Shown: in pieces, positions 18,482-29,463 of the stretch
Position numbering within the stretch: the stretch's first letter is position 1
How the letters are laid out: the number at the start of each line of letters is the position of its first letter
Source: Enterobacteriaceae endosymbiont of Macroplea appendiculata
GTDB lineage: Bacteria; Pseudomonadota; Gammaproteobacteria; Enterobacterales; Enterobacteriaceae
Reading direction: 5' to 3'
Length of the DNA: 64,000 nt
Assembly: GCF_012571605.1 (NCBI RefSeq)
Contig: NZ_CP046220.1
Coordinates: 296,198-360,197, forward strand
Program-made: the position numbers and the translations under genes
The notes under the pieces: generated by a model
The model's database searches: none
What the model was told of the DNA's origin: nothing
Seen by the model: only the letters and a program-made list of their open reading frames with translations

Positions 18482-20575
18482 TTAACGTCTAGTTGTTGCT
18501 TTCATACTTAATCGTATTCTTCCTTGTTTATCAATTTCTATAACTTTAACTAAAACTTTTTGTAGTAATGTTAAATGATCACTGACTTTATTCACATGTG
18601 TGTTAGTAATTTGTGAAATATGTACTAAACCTTCTTTTCCATGTCCTATAGAAATAAAAGCACCAAAATCCAAAATACGTGTGACTTTCCCACTGTAAAT
18701 ACGTCCTACAATAATATCAGCAGTAATTTCTTCGATACGTCGTATCGCAAATTGTATTTGTGTATAATTTTGTGCTGCAATTTTGACAATGCCGCTATCT
18801 TCAATTTCTATAACTGTTTCTGTTTCTTCGGTTAAAGCTCTAATAACAGATCCACCTTTACCAATCATATCTTTAATTTTTTCTGGATTAATTTTTAAAA
18901 TATGAATTCTAGGTGCAAATTCTGAAATATGTTTTTTAGGAATAGAAATGTTTTTTTGCATTATTTTCAAAATATGCAATCTTGCTAATTTAGCTTGTTT
19001 TAATGATAATTTAATAATAGTTGGTGTAATACCTTTAATCTTCATATCCATTTGTAATGCAGTAATACCTTTATTTGTACCAGCAACTTTAAAATCCATA
19101 TCACCTAAATGATCTTCATCACCTAATATATCAGTTAAAATAACAAAATTATCTTTTTCTTTAATTAAACCCATAGCTATTCCAGCTACAGCATTTGTAA
19201 TAGGAATACCAGCATCCATCATTGCTAATGATGCACCACATACAGATGCCATAGAAGAAGATCCATTAGATTCTGTAATTTCTGATACTAAACGAATAGT
19301 ATATGGAAATTTTTCTAATGTTGGCATAACAGGTAATATTGCTTTTTTAGCTAAATGTCCATGACCTATTTCTCTTCTTTTAGGTGAACTTAATATACCT
19401 GTTTCACCAACAGCATAAGCAGGAAAATTATAATGAAATAATAAATGATCAGTTTTTTCACCTATTAAATCATCTAATATTTGCGCATCTCTTGATGTAC
19501 CTAAAGTAACAGTAACTAAAGCTTGTGTTTCACCACGAGTAAATAAAGATGATCCATGTGTACGAGATAAAATACCTGTACGAACATCTAAATTTCTAAT
19601 CATATTATGTTTACGGCCATCAATACGTATATTATCTATTAATATTTGTGTTCTTACTATTTCTTTTTCTAATTCATGAAAAATTTCATTAATATCATGT
19701 TGATTAATATTTGGATCTTGTTTATGTATAGCTTCTATGGTATTTAGTTTAATTATATCAATTTGATTTATTCTATCCTGTTTTTCAGGAATATGATAAG
19801 CTTTTATTAAATCTAATTTAGCTAGTGTTGTTATATTTTTTTGTAGTTCTTTATTAATAGGATTTATAATCCATACTTGGTTATCTCTAGGTATGTTTAC
19901 CTTTTCAGCAAACATGATTATGTTACTAATTAATTGTTGTTGTTGTTTATGTCCATATATTATTGCATTTAATATTTCTGTTTCATCTAATTGATTAGTT
20001 TTTGCTTCCACCATTAAAATTTCTTTTTGTGTTCCAGTTATAATTAAATCTAATTGACTATGTTTCATTTTAGTTATACTAGGATTTAATACAAAACACT
20101 TATTAATATAACCTATACGTGCTGTTCCAATAGGACCATTGAAAGGTATATTTGATATACTTAATGCAGCAGATACACCAATAATAGCAACAACATCTGG
20201 ATATATATTTGGATTAATAGATATGACAGTTGCGATTATTTGTATATCATATAAAAATCCTTTTGGGAATAAAGGTCTTAGTGGACGATCAATTAAACGT
20301 GCAATTAACATTTCATTTTCACTAGGACGACTTTCTCTACGGAAAAAATTTCCTGGTATACGTCCTGCTGCATAAGATTTTTCTTGATAATGTACAGATA
20401 ATGGTAAAAAATTTTGTTCTTTTTTAATATTTTTATTAATTACTATAGTAACTAATACTGTTGTGCCATTAATATTTACGACTACTGCAGAAGTTGTTTG
20501 ACGTGCAATCATTCCAGTTTCTATAGTTACAGTATTATCACCATAACTAAATGTATGAATAATCGGATTTAACAA
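18482..20575 (-). CDS. pnp: Polynucleotide phosphorylase
   Basis: Phosphorolytic 3'-5' exoribonuclease of mRNA turnover. The 697 aa protein (E. coli 711) has two RNase PH domains, a helical linker, then KH ([18 protein letters not shown] near residue 560) and S1 ([17 protein letters not shown]) domains. Catalytic blocks [10 protein letters not shown] and [16 protein letters not shown] are intact. The start codon is TTG, followed by LNPI as in E. coli, where pnp also starts with UUG. It follows rpsO as usual. The short acidic E. coli tail after the S1 domain is missing. Confidence 0.97.
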   Translation of the reverse strand: MLNPIIHTFSYGDNTVTIETGMIARQTTSAVVVNINGTTVLVTIVINKNIKKEQNFLPLSVHYQEKSYAAGRIPGNFFRRESRPSENEMLIARLIDRPLRPLFPKGFLYDIQIIATVISINPNIYPDVVAIIGVSAALSISNIPFNGPIGTARIGYINKCFVLNPSITKMKHSQLDLIITGTQKEILMVEAKTNQLDETEILNAIIYGHKQQQQLISNIIMFAEKVNIPRDNQVWIINPINKELQKNITTLAKLDLIKAYHIPEKQDRINQIDIIKLNTIEAIHKQDPNINQHDINEIFHELEKEIVRTQILIDNIRIDGRKHNMIRNLDVRTGILSRTHGSSLFTRGETQALVTVTLGTSRDAQILDDLIGEKTDHLLFHYNFPAYAVGETGILSSPKRREIGHGHLAKKAILPVMPTLEKFPYTIRLVSEITESNGSSSMASVCGASLAMMDAGIPITNAVAGIAMGLIKEKDNFVILTDILGDEDHLGDMDFKVAGTNKGITALQMDMKIKGITPTIIKLSLKQAKLARLHILKIMQKNISIPKKHISEFAPRIHILKINPEKIKDMIGKGGSVIRALTEETETVIEIEDSGIVKIAAQNYTQIQFAIRRIEEITADIIVGRIYSGKVTRILDFGAFISIGHGKEGLVHISQITNTHVNKVSDHLTLLQKVLVKVIEIDKQGRIRLSMKATTRR

Positions 20576-20638
20576 AATATCTATCCTTTATATAAAATTA
20601 TAATTTTAAATATGAATTTTAAATTATATATAAAATTA

Positions 20639-20908
20639 TTATTTTCTTAAATTTAATTGTTCTAATAATGTATTATATTTTAGAAAATTTTTCTTTTTAA
20701 AATAATTTAATAATTTTCTACGTTGTGATATTAGATTTAGTAATCCACGACGACTATGATGATCTTTTTTATGGTTTTGAAAATGTTTATGTAAATTATT
20801 AATTCTTAATGTAAGTAAAGCAACTTGTATAGGAGTAGAGCCTATATCTGTATGATTTATTTTAAATTTATTAATAATTGTTATTTTGTCTTGTTTATTT
20901 GTATACAT
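20639..20908 (-). CDS. rpsO: 30S ribosomal protein S15
   Basis: Primary 16S-binding protein of the 30S platform, 89 aa as in E. coli. The conserved helices and the DHHSRRGLLNLISQRRKLLNY segment that contacts rRNA are clear. It lies between truB and pnp in the ancestral order, and an AAGGA precedes the ATG. Confidence 0.97.
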   Translation of the reverse strand: MYTNKQDKITIINKFKINHTDIGSTPIQVALLTLRINNLHKHFQNHKKDHHSRRGLLNLISQRRKLLNYFKKKNFLKYNTLLEQLNLRK

Positions 20909-20928
20909 AAATATTCCTTATAATAATA

Positions 20929-21870
20929 TTATGTTAGTATATATTTAGTAATATGTTGTTTGTGATTAATAATACCAATACCAATAAATTTATATGTATA
21001 TTTTTCTAAAATATTTACATATTTATTATTTGTAATATTCATTATTTTTAATGTGTGTTTTTTACCATATCTTATATTTTCTATAATATCGTATGTTAAA
21101 TAAATATTAGGAAAATTACGTGAAATATACTGTATAGGTAAAATTAACTTATTAATTAATGTTTCTTGTAAGAAATGATGTTTATAGTTTTTAATTAATA
21201 TTTTTACTTGTTGATCTGTAAGTACATTATTATGTGTTATGGAAATATGTGCTATATTCAAACGACGTAATTGTATTACATGTGCACCACAACGTAATTT
21301 ATCTCCTAAATTATCAATAATACTACGAATATAAGTTCCTTTAGAACAATGTATCTTTAATTTTAAAATATTGAAATTAAAATATATTAATATTATTTTA
21401 TATATAATTATCTTTCTAACAGGAATTTTAAGATTAATAATATTATTACGTGCATACCAATATAATGGCATGCCATTATATTTTATAGCAGAATATATAT
21501 TAGGTATTTGTTGTATTTCTCCTAAAAAATGTGTGAGTTTATTTAAGATATGTGTTATAGTCAAATTACTGATACTATTTTTCATAATGATTTTACCATA
21601 ACTATCTGCTGTATCAGTTTTAATGCCTAATCGTGCTGTTACTTCATATATTTTATCTGCTTCACTTAATAAGTGAGCAAATTTAGTACATCGACCAAAA
21701 CATATAGGTAGCAAACCGCTAGCTAAGGGATCTAATGTACCTATATAACCTGCTTTATGAATGTTAAATAAAATTTTAATTTTTTGTAATATTTTATTAG
21801 ATGTTAATCCAATAGATTTATCTAATAATAATAAACCATTAATATTGTTTTGATTTGAAAAAACTATCAT
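20929..21870 (-). CDS. truB: tRNA pseudouridine-55 synthase
   Basis: Isomerises U55 in the T loop of most tRNAs and also acts as a tRNA chaperone. The 313 aa protein (E. coli 314) has the catalytic aspartate in GTLDPLASGLLPICFG near residue 48 and the KGTYIRSI motif near residue 180. The C-terminal PUA region is more diverged. It lies between rbfA and rpsO with 20-21 base spacers, as in the enteric nusA operon. Confidence 0.95.
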   Translation of the reverse strand: MIVFSNQNNINGLLLLDKSIGLTSNKILQKIKILFNIHKAGYIGTLDPLASGLLPICFGRCTKFAHLLSEADKIYEVTARLGIKTDTADSYGKIIMKNSISNLTITHILNKLTHFLGEIQQIPNIYSAIKYNGMPLYWYARNNIINLKIPVRKIIIYKIILIYFNFNILKLKIHCSKGTYIRSIIDNLGDKLRCGAHVIQLRRLNIAHISITHNNVLTDQQVKILIKNYKHHFLQETLINKLILPIQYISRNFPNIYLTYDIIENIRYGKKHTLKIMNITNNKYVNILEKYTYKFIGIGIINHKQHITKYILT

Positions 21871-21891
21871 TTGTAATTAAATTATAAATAA

Positions 21892-22254
21892 TTATATATT
21901 ATTTTGGTTAAGTAGTTTAGTAATATGTGCACCTACATTTAAAGAATGATCAAAAAAAAATTTTAAATGTGGAATATGACGTAATATTATTTTCTGAGTT
22001 AAAATATGTTTTATATATCCTGATATTGTATTTAAAAAATATAATTCTTGTTTTTCATTATGTTGTAATATATTTTTTGTTTGTGGATAACAAATAAATA
22101 TTTGTGCATAAGATAAATCTTTTGTTACCAATAAATCTGTTACGGTAATTAATTTATTAAAACGTGTATCATGAATATTATTTGCTAGTATATATGAAAT
22201 TTGTTTTTTTAATTCATTAGCAACTTTTAATTGACGATATTTATTTTTTTCCAT
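21892..22254 (-). CDS. rbfA: Ribosome-binding factor A
   Basis: KH-type factor that matures the 5' end of 16S rRNA within the 30S subunit. It has 120 aa (E. coli 133), with the shortening at the C-terminal tail. The N-terminal R..KVANELKKQISYIL helix and the central VTDLLVTKDLSYAQIFI strand fit the family. It lies in infB-rbfA-truB order. Confidence 0.92.
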   Translation of the reverse strand: MEKNKYRQLKVANELKKQISYILANNIHDTRFNKLITVTDLLVTKDLSYAQIFICYPQTKNILQHNEKQELYFLNTISGYIKHILTQKIILRHIPHLKFFFDHSLNVGAHITKLLNQNNI

Positions 22255-22293
22255 AATTGTTTCTTTTATAAAAAATAATTTTTAAAAATTATG

Positions 22294-24624
22294 TTATTTA
22301 CGGTTTTCTATTTTGATAAACGATTCTATTTTATCGTGTATCTTTATATTATTAAAATTTTTTATAATAATACCACATTCCATGTTTATACTTACTTCTG
22401 TAACACTATCTTTAAATCTTCTTAATGATTCTATGGTAGTTTCACAAATGATTTTATCATTACGTATAACACGTATCGTATGATGTTGTTGTAAAAATCC
22501 AGATTTAACAGTACATCCAGCAATAACACCAATATGCTGAATAGTAAAAATATTTTTTACTTCTGCCGTACCTAAAGTCTGATATGTATATATAGGTGCA
22601 ATAAATGAATTAACAAAATTTTTAAAATTATCAATTAAGTTATAAATAACTGTAAAAATGCGCACATTAATATTTTCAGATATCATAATACGTTTAGCAG
22701 CACTATTTATGGTGACATTAAAACCTATTACAATCATATTATTAGTTGTAGAGGCTAATATAACATCTGTTTCTGTAATATTTCCTACACCAGTATTAAT
22801 AATTTCGATACTGCAATTTTTTTGTATTATTTGCATTAATGCATTTTTTATAATTTCTATGGATCCTTGAGTATAACATTTTAATAATACATGTATTTTT
22901 TGTATGTGTTTTTGATTTAAATCAATAAATTTATTTTTAAAATTTTTTTGTTGTATAGTAATTTTTTTATTACGTAATTGATCTTTTCTATAAGAAACTA
23001 TACTTCTTATTTTTTTTTCATTAGTAACAACTATAAAAGTATCACCTGCATAAGGTATATGAGATAAACCAACAATTTCTACTGCAGAAGAAGGTTCAGC
23101 TGTCAGTAATAATTTTCCTTGACAATTTTTTAAAGTTTTTATTTTACCATAAGTTGTACCACATAATATCATATCTCCTTTTTTTAACGTACCCTCTTGT
23201 ACTATAATATTTGCTACAGGTCCTCTATTCTTATCTAAATACGATTCGATTACAACACCTTGTGCAATACCTTGAAATCTTGCTTTTAATTCTAACATTT
23301 CTGCTTGTAATAAGATTGCATCTAATAATTTATTTATTCCTATTCCAGTCTTAGCAGATAATGAAACAAATATATTATTACCACCCCATTGATCTGAAAT
23401 AATATTATATTTACTAAGATCGTTTTTAATTTTTTCTATATTAAATATGTTTTTATCAATTTTATTAATTCCTACTATGATTGGTACATTATATTCTTGT
23501 GCATATTTAATAATTTCAATTGTTTGCGGCATAATACCATCATCAATAGCTATAACTAATATAATAATATCTGTAATACTAATTCCACGTGATCTCATTA
23601 AAGAAAATAATTCATGTCCAGGAGTATCAATAAAAGTAATATTTTGATTTTTATGTGTAACTTGATAAGCATTAATGTTTTGTGTAATACCTCCAGATTC
23701 TTTTGATTGTATTTTTGTCGATAATATATAATCTAATATTGATGTTTTGCCATGATCAACATGTCCCATAAGGGTAACTATTGGATCGCGTTCTTGTAAT
23801 TTGATATTGATATTTTGTGTATTCAGTAATGATCTTTCTAATTCATTTTTATGTCGTAAAATAACTCGATGACCCATATTTTGTACAATTAATTGTGCTG
23901 TTTTTTGATCTAATAATTTGTTATTAGGATTTAATATACCTATATTCATCATATTTTTAGTAACTACAGCACTTTTTATTGCCATTTTATCTGCTAATTC
24001 TTGTAAACTAATATGTTTATTAGTATAGAGAATAATATTACGAATAATATTTTTACTTGGTTTAGTAAAAGCTTGTTGTAATTTATTTACATGGTGTTGG
24101 GGATATTTTTTTTTCTTTATAAAAGGTATTATACTGTTTTTAACATGTATATCAGATATTTTTTTATGTAAATTATTTATTTTATAATTTTGTTTGATTG
24201 AAAATTTATTTCTTATATGCGTTTTTTTTCTTCCATTTTTATTATATATAATAATATTTTTCTTTTTTTCATTAATAACACTAAAGACTTTTTTAAATGG
24301 TTTATTTGTTATTTTTTTAAACTTAATATTATTAACTATTTTTTTTTCATTGTCATATAATTTATCATGTAATAATATGTTTTTTTGATGAATATTACTT
24401 GTATCTTTTTTACTTTTCATATTAGTTTTAATATGGCTATATTTTGTATTAATAAATAATTTGTGCTTCACTAAATAATGTATTAATTTTTTTTTTTCTT
24501 GTATAGTGATATGGTCATTAATATTTTTACTAATACCAATGTCTAAAAAATATTTTATAATTTTTTTTATAGACATATTCATTTCTACAGCTATATTATT
24601 TACAGTAATATCCATTAAATCCAT
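22294..24624 (-). CDS. infB: Translation initiation factor IF-2
   Basis: GTPase that delivers fMet-tRNA to the 30S subunit. It has 776 aa (E. coli 890). The small N-terminal IF2N module is recognisable, followed by a lysine/asparagine-rich linker shorter than in E. coli. The G domain begins near residue 283 with GHVDHGKTS, then DTPGHE and NKIDK, followed by domains II-IV. A second in-frame ATG at 24615 aligns best with the E. coli start, but GAGGTAAA spacing fits the first ATG. An in-frame run of 11 T lies near 24487. The initiator tRNA gene is upstream of nusA in the same transcription unit. Confidence 0.97.
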   Translation of the reverse strand: MDLMDITVNNIAVEMNMSIKKIIKYFLDIGISKNINDHITIQEKKKLIHYLVKHKLFINTKYSHIKTNMKSKKDTSNIHQKNILLHDKLYDNEKKIVNNIKFKKITNKPFKKVFSVINEKKKNIIIYNKNGRKKTHIRNKFSIKQNYKINNLHKKISDIHVKNSIIPFIKKKKYPQHHVNKLQQAFTKPSKNIIRNIILYTNKHISLQELADKMAIKSAVVTKNMMNIGILNPNNKLLDQKTAQLIVQNMGHRVILRHKNELERSLLNTQNINIKLQERDPIVTLMGHVDHGKTSILDYILSTKIQSKESGGITQNINAYQVTHKNQNITFIDTPGHELFSLMRSRGISITDIIILVIAIDDGIMPQTIEIIKYAQEYNVPIIVGINKIDKNIFNIEKIKNDLSKYNIISDQWGGNNIFVSLSAKTGIGINKLLDAILLQAEMLELKARFQGIAQGVVIESYLDKNRGPVANIIVQEGTLKKGDMILCGTTYGKIKTLKNCQGKLLLTAEPSSAVEIVGLSHIPYAGDTFIVVTNEKKIRSIVSYRKDQLRNKKITIQQKNFKNKFIDLNQKHIQKIHVLLKCYTQGSIEIIKNALMQIIQKNCSIEIINTGVGNITETDVILASTTNNMIVIGFNVTINSAAKRIMISENINVRIFTVIYNLIDNFKNFVNSFIAPIYTYQTLGTAEVKNIFTIQHIGVIAGCTVKSGFLQQHHTIRVIRNDKIICETTIESLRRFKDSVTEVSINMECGIIIKNFNNIKIHDKIESFIKIENRK

Positions 24625-24667
24625 ATTTAGTTTACCTCATTCATATATATAATATTATGTATAATAG

Positions 24668-26164
24668 TTATGGTTTTTTTTTAAACCAACAAATATTACG
24701 TGCAGACATAATTAAATCACCTGCTTTTTTTGTATTTAAAATTTTAATATCGGAAAGATCTTCAATACTCTGTTCTGCTAATTGTTCGATAGTTATAATA
24801 CCTTTATGAATTAATAATTCACATATTTTATTATTCATATTTTTTATTTGAAGAAAATTATTTATGATTTGTGTATTATTCTTTACTTTATTTGTTATGA
24901 CATTATTATAACATGTATTTTTTACATAATTTTGCATGTTTTGAAAACATATTTTACTAATACTAAATTTATTAGCAATATCATTAATTTTATTTACTGG
25001 ACAAAATATAATGGCTTCTAAAGAAGATAAATGTTCTTCTTGTACTAATTTCCATGCACAATTTTTGTTAATTATTAAATGTTGCATAAAAATTTTTATT
25101 AATGTATTATTTTTCTTATTATATTTAATAGTTAAATTTTCTTGAGTCATAATATTTAATTCCCAACCACTTAATTGTGATGCTAAACGAATATTTTGTC
25201 CGTTTCTGCCAATTGCTTGCGCTAAATTTTTTTCATTAACAGCAATATCAATTTTATGATTATAATCATTTACAACTATTGAAGAAATTTCTGCTGGCAA
25301 CATTGCATTAATAATAAATTTTTTTATATCTTTGTTCCAAAGAACAACATCTATTTTTTCACCATTTAATTCATTTGATATTGCTTGTACTCTAGCACCT
25401 CTTATGCCAACACAAGCACCAATAGGATCAATTCTATGATCGAGTGTTTGTACAGCTATTTTTGATCTTAAACCCGGATCTCTAGCAGCAGATTTAATTT
25501 CTATTAATCCTTCTTTAATTTCTGGTACTTCTATACGAAATAGCTCTGTTATCATTTGTATTTTAGAACGACTAATAAAAAAGATATTATCTTTATGTAT
25601 TTTTTTAAAAGTAAATAATAACCCTTTAATACGATCTCCAGACCTAAAATTTTCTCTAGGTAACATATCTTCTCGTAAAAGAATAGCATTAATATTATTA
25701 CCTAAATCTAAATTTAAATAACCTTTATGAGTTTTTTTCACTATACCATTTAATATTTTACCAATTTTTTGCTTAAAATAAGCAAGATTAATTGCTTTTT
25801 CTGCTTCCCTTACTTTATGAACAATAACTTGTTTAGCTGTTTGTGTAGTAATACGATCAAAATTAATGGATTGAATTTTATCATAAATATAATCACCTAT
25901 ATTTAATGAATTATCTTCAAGACGTGCAGCATCTAACGTAATTTCTTTTGTAGGATAATGTACTTTTTTAACAATTAACCATTTTCTAAAAGTATTGAAA
26001 TGACCATTATTACGATCAATGTTAACTGATACTTCTATATCATGTACATATTTTTTTTTTGTTGCACTAACTAACGCACTTTCCATAGCTTCAAATATTT
26101 TTTCGCGTGGTAAAGATTTTTCATTAGATACTGCTTCTATAACAGCAAGTATTTCTTTATTCAT
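24668..26164 (-). CDS. nusA: Transcription termination/antitermination factor NusA
   Basis: RNA polymerase-binding elongation factor. From the ATG at 26164 it has 498 aa (E. coli 495); an upstream in-frame TTG at 26179 would add five unconserved residues, and GAGGAAAA is well placed for the ATG. The order is the N-terminal domain (MNKEILAV), S1, KH1 and KH2 (IGACVGIRGARVQA, AIGRNGQNIRLASQLSGWEL), and two C-terminal acidic repeats ending ARNICWF. In E. coli rimP precedes nusA; it is deleted, leaving a 275-base leader after the initiator tRNA. Confidence 0.97.
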   Translation of the reverse strand: MNKEILAVIEAVSNEKSLPREKIFEAMESALVSATKKKYVHDIEVSVNIDRNNGHFNTFRKWLIVKKVHYPTKEITLDAARLEDNSLNIGDYIYDKIQSINFDRITTQTAKQVIVHKVREAEKAINLAYFKQKIGKILNGIVKKTHKGYLNLDLGNNINAILLREDMLPRENFRSGDRIKGLLFTFKKIHKDNIFFISRSKIQMITELFRIEVPEIKEGLIEIKSAARDPGLRSKIAVQTLDHRIDPIGACVGIRGARVQAISNELNGEKIDVVLWNKDIKKFIINAMLPAEISSIVVNDYNHKIDIAVNEKNLAQAIGRNGQNIRLASQLSGWELNIMTQENLTIKYNKKNNTLIKIFMQHLIINKNCAWKLVQEEHLSSLEAIIFCPVNKINDIANKFSISKICFQNMQNYVKNTCYNNVITNKVKNNTQIINNFLQIKNMNNKICELLIHKGIITIEQLAEQSIEDLSDIKILNTKKAGDLIMSARNICWFKKKP

Positions 26165-26439
26165 CCTAGTTTTCCTCAAAAATTAACTTGGTAAAATTAG
26201 GGAACTAGATTTTGTATAATATTTATTTTTTTTTTATAAAAAAATCCTAATTATAAATATAGTAATTATTTTTATAAAAATAATAATATAACTTATTGAC
26301 ATAATAAATAATATTTTATTGTGTTCTCCAATTTATATATCAAACATGTATTTAAAAACATGACTGCCATCTATATTAACATAAAAATGTCAAACATAGA
26401 TGTAGTAAGTATTAGGAGTAAAATCTTAATTGATGGTAG
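26165..26439 (-). other. nusA leader where rimP is missing
   Basis: About 275 bases between the initiator tRNA and nusA; rimP (about 450 bases in E. coli) is absent and no remnant is clear. The region contains AATTAGG and CCTAATT arms (about 26196 and 26248) around an inner T7/A7 stem, which could fold as a leader hairpin. No open frame of useful length is seen. Confidence 0.4.
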
Positions 26440-26516
<77 letters not shown>

Positions 26517-26534
26517 TCTACTTAGTGATACTAC

Positions 26535-26563
26535 ATGATATAATAAAAATATTCATAATGCAA
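26535..26563 (-). promoter_or_regulatory. Putative sigma-70 promoter of metY-nusA
   Basis: Minus strand: -35 TTGCAT (26558-26563), a 17-base spacer, -10 TATCAT (26535-26540), ending about 18 bases before the initiator tRNA. The site fits the known placement of the metY promoter in E. coli. Confidence 0.5.
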
Positions 26564-26573
26564 ATATTTTTTA

Positions 26574-26664
26574 TACCGAAGACGGGATTTGAACCCGTAT
26601 ATCCAAATAATATGGGGATGCTACCACCTCAAGGTAGTGTGTCTACCAATTCCACCACTTCGGT
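26574..26664 (-). tRNA. leuU: tRNA-Leu (anticodon GAG)
   Basis: Class II tRNA with a long variable arm, acceptor ACCGAAG/CTTCGGT, anticodon loop CTTGAGG with GAG, T-loop GGTTCAAATCC. CCA is not encoded. It sits 8 bases after secG, matching the E. coli secG-leuU arrangement. Confidence 0.97.
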
Positions 26665-26672
26665 TTGTATAA

Positions 26673-26942
26673 TTAAAACTTATAAAATTTACTTGTTTTG
26701 ACATTTACTGTATTTTGTTTAGTACTAATATGTCCTAGTATCATGCTAAAAGCAAAAAACAATAAAGAAAGAACAATAATACTATTAGTTAAAATCTTAT
26801 TTGTTGTATTCGTATTAAATAATGGTTTAGCATAATTAATAGCAGAAGTACTAATATCTGACATTTCATTATTTTCTAATAAAACTAAACTAATTAATAG
26901 CATGTCAATAATAATAAATAAAAATAAAAATAACGCATACAT
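26673..26942 (-). CDS. secG: Protein translocase subunit SecG
   Basis: Auxiliary membrane subunit of SecYEG. It has 89 aa (E. coli 110) and two hydrophobic segments, at about residues 2-22 and 52-72, joined by a polar loop; the second ends ILGHIS, matching VLGNIN in E. coli. The glycine-rich C-terminal part is lost. Position next to leuU supports the call. SecE is encoded at 41924-42301. Confidence 0.9.
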   Translation of the reverse strand: MYALFLFLFIIIDMLLISLVLLENNEMSDISTSAINYAKPLFNTNTTNKILTNSIIVLSLLFFAFSMILGHISTKQNTVNVKTSKFYKF

Positions 26943-27570
26943 AAAAATTTACCAATAAATATTAAATTTATATTTAATATAATTAGTAATTATTATACAT
27001 ATTTTTATACATAAAACAATATATAATATATTTTATACAAATTTATTGTATTATTTACTTAAATAAAAAAGCATACATTTTTATTACATTATTTAAATCT
27101 GCTAAATTTAGTACTGATTCTCTTAATGAAATGTAAATTTTTATATTACAATTATTAATTTTTTTTTAAATAATATATTTTTAAAATTATTTAAAATTTA
27201 TTAATATAAACTAATTGTTTTTATAATACAAAATATAATCTGTAATAATTTAAAAGTATACTACTACACATTGTTATATTTTGATGTATGTATTTTAAAA
27301 TAAAATTATAAATAATTTTATTTAAGTTTGAATTTGTATTATCGAAACAATAAAAAATATTTTTCAAATAATAAAAGATAATATCATATTATTATATAAT
27401 ATAATAATTATAACAGATGTGTTTTGTATCATTTCTTAATACTAAATAATATTTTAGTTCTTACACATATATACCTTTGAAAATAACTAACATATTTTTT
27501 TTCATAAAAACACAATTAGTCTTAAATTTTTTTTAAAAATATCATAAAAAAAATAATAGTATTGTTAACT
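26943..27570. other. Large gap in place of glmM and folP
   Basis: The longest non-coding stretch of the window. In E. coli ftsH-folP-glmM-secG are contiguous on one strand, and here only ftsH and secG flank the gap. No intact frame exists. On the minus strand, 27055-27159 reads without stops and ends with a TAA about 110 bases before secG. Its first residues (IKIYI) loosely resemble the glmM C-terminus (IRVMV), but this is too weak to call. The rest is AT-rich with no recognisable element. Confidence 0.55.
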
Positions 27571-29433
27571 TTAATGATTAGTTTTAGTATTATTTTCAGA
27601 TTTAATTTTAGTTTTCCATACTGGTGGACTAACTTCACTCCTAGCCATTAATTCATTAATTTGTTTGGTTTCTAAAGTTTCATATTCCATTAATGCATTT
27701 TTCATAGCATGCAAAATATCAATATTATCTTTAAGAATTTTCATGGCTCTATTATAATTTTCTTGAATAAAAAATTTAACTTCTTGATCAATGATTTTTG
27801 CTGTTTCTTCCGACATATTTTTTGATTTAGTTAATGATTTTCCTAAAAAAATTTCTCCTTCTTCTTCTGCATATAATAATGGTCCTAATTTTTTAGAAAA
27901 ACCCCATTGTGTAACCATATTACGTGCTAAATTAGTTGCAACTTTAATATCATTAGAAGCTCCTGTAGAAACATACTGTTCACCATAGATAATTTCTTCT
28001 GCTATTCTACCACCATATAATGTAGATATTTCACTTTCTAATTTTTGACGATTAATACTGATAATATCTATTTCTGGTAAAAAAAATGTTACACCTAAAG
28101 CTTGTCCTCGTGGTATAATGGTAACTTTATGTATTGGATCATGTCCAGGAACAAGACATCCGATAATAGCATGACCTGCTTCATGATATGCTGTAGCTTC
28201 TTTTTGTGCTTCAGTCATTACCATAGATTTTCTTTCAATACCCATCATGATTTTATCTTTAGAATTTTCAAAATCGGACATAGTAACACATTCACGATTA
28301 TTACTAGCTGCTAGTAAAGCTGCTTCATTTACTAAATTAGCTAAATCCGCTCCAGAAAATCCTGGTGTACTTTTAGCTAAAATTAGAATATCGACATCTT
28401 GTTGTAAAGGAATAGTTTTAGTATGTATTAGTAATATTTGTTCCCTACCACGAATATCAGGTAAACCTACAATTACTTGTCTATCAAATCTTCCTGGACG
28501 TAATAAAGCAGGATCTAAAACATCAGGACGATTAGTAGCAGCAATCACAATAATACTCTCGTTATTTTCAAAACCATCCATTTCAACTAACATTTGATTT
28601 AATGTTTGTTCTCTTTCATCATGTCCGCCACCCAAACCAGCACCTCTTTGTCGACCAACAGCATCTATTTCATCTATAAAAATAATACATGGTGAAATTT
28701 TCTTAGCTTTATTAAAAATATCTCTTACTCTAGATGCACCAACACCAACAAACATTTCTACAAAATCTGATCCAGAAATAATAAAAAATGGTACTTTAGC
28801 TTCTCCTGCAATTGCTTTTGCTAATAACGTTTTACCTGTGCCAGGAGGACCTATCATAAGTATTCCTTTAGGTATTTTACCACCTAATTTTTGAAATTTT
28901 TTGGGTTGTTTTAAAAATTGTACTACTTCTGCAACTTCTGATTTAGCTTCGTCACATCCAGCAACATCACTAAAAGTAATTTTGATTTGTTCTGCGGTAA
29001 ACATTTTAGCATTACTTTTGCCAAATGATAATGCACCTTTGCTGCTGCCTTGTATTTGGCGTATAAAAAACACCCAAACTGCAATAAGTAATAACATAGG
29101 AAACCATGAAATAAAAATTGCTAGTAATACACTAGGAGATTCTGGCGGAACACTAAAAATTTTAACGTGATTATTTAATAAGATATTTAATAAATCTGGA
29201 TCATACATAGGTAAATATGTAACATATTTATTATGATCTTTTGTAACAACAAATATTTCTTTACCGTTAATTTTAGTTTCAAGTATTTTATTTTGATGTA
29301 CTTCATCAAGAAATACAGAATAATCCATTCGTATTTTTTTTTGCGCATTATATGAATTAAAATTCTGGAAAACAGATAAAAAAATTATCGTAATTGCTAA
29401 CCAGAGAATTATATTTTTTGTTATCTTCTTCAA
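27571..29433 (-). CDS. ftsH: ATP-dependent zinc metalloprotease FtsH
   Basis: Membrane-anchored AAA+ protease that degrades unassembled and misfolded proteins. The 620 aa protein (E. coli 644) has two N-terminal membrane segments (about 8-25 and 98-122) around a periplasmic domain. The AAA module has [19 protein letters not shown] and the GRFDRQ arginine fingers, and the zinc site is HEAGHA. The C-terminal end is slightly shortened. It follows rlmE by 30 bases, as in E. coli. Confidence 0.98.
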   Translation of the reverse strand: MKKITKNIILWLAITIIFLSVFQNFNSYNAQKKIRMDYSVFLDEVHQNKILETKINGKEIFVVTKDHNKYVTYLPMYDPDLLNILLNNHVKIFSVPPESPSVLLAIFISWFPMLLLIAVWVFFIRQIQGSSKGALSFGKSNAKMFTAEQIKITFSDVAGCDEAKSEVAEVVQFLKQPKKFQKLGGKIPKGILMIGPPGTGKTLLAKAIAGEAKVPFFIISGSDFVEMFVGVGASRVRDIFNKAKKISPCIIFIDEIDAVGRQRGAGLGGGHDEREQTLNQMLVEMDGFENNESIIVIAATNRPDVLDPALLRPGRFDRQVIVGLPDIRGREQILLIHTKTIPLQQDVDILILAKSTPGFSGADLANLVNEAALLAASNNRECVTMSDFENSKDKIMMGIERKSMVMTEAQKEATAYHEAGHAIIGCLVPGHDPIHKVTIIPRGQALGVTFFLPEIDIISINRQKLESEISTLYGGRIAEEIIYGEQYVSTGASNDIKVATNLARNMVTQWGFSKKLGPLLYAEEEGEIFLGKSLTKSKNMSEETAKIIDQEVKFFIQENYNRAMKILKDNIDILHAMKNALMEYETLETKQINELMARSEVSPPVWKTKIKSENNTKTNH

Positions 29434-29463
29434 AAGAGCAACCTCTGTATTTGTTTGTACACT

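Noticed and set aside
27055-27159. Definite glmM pseudogene
   Set aside because: Only five or so residues resemble the GlmM C-terminus; similarity at this level is expected by chance in AT-rich sequence.
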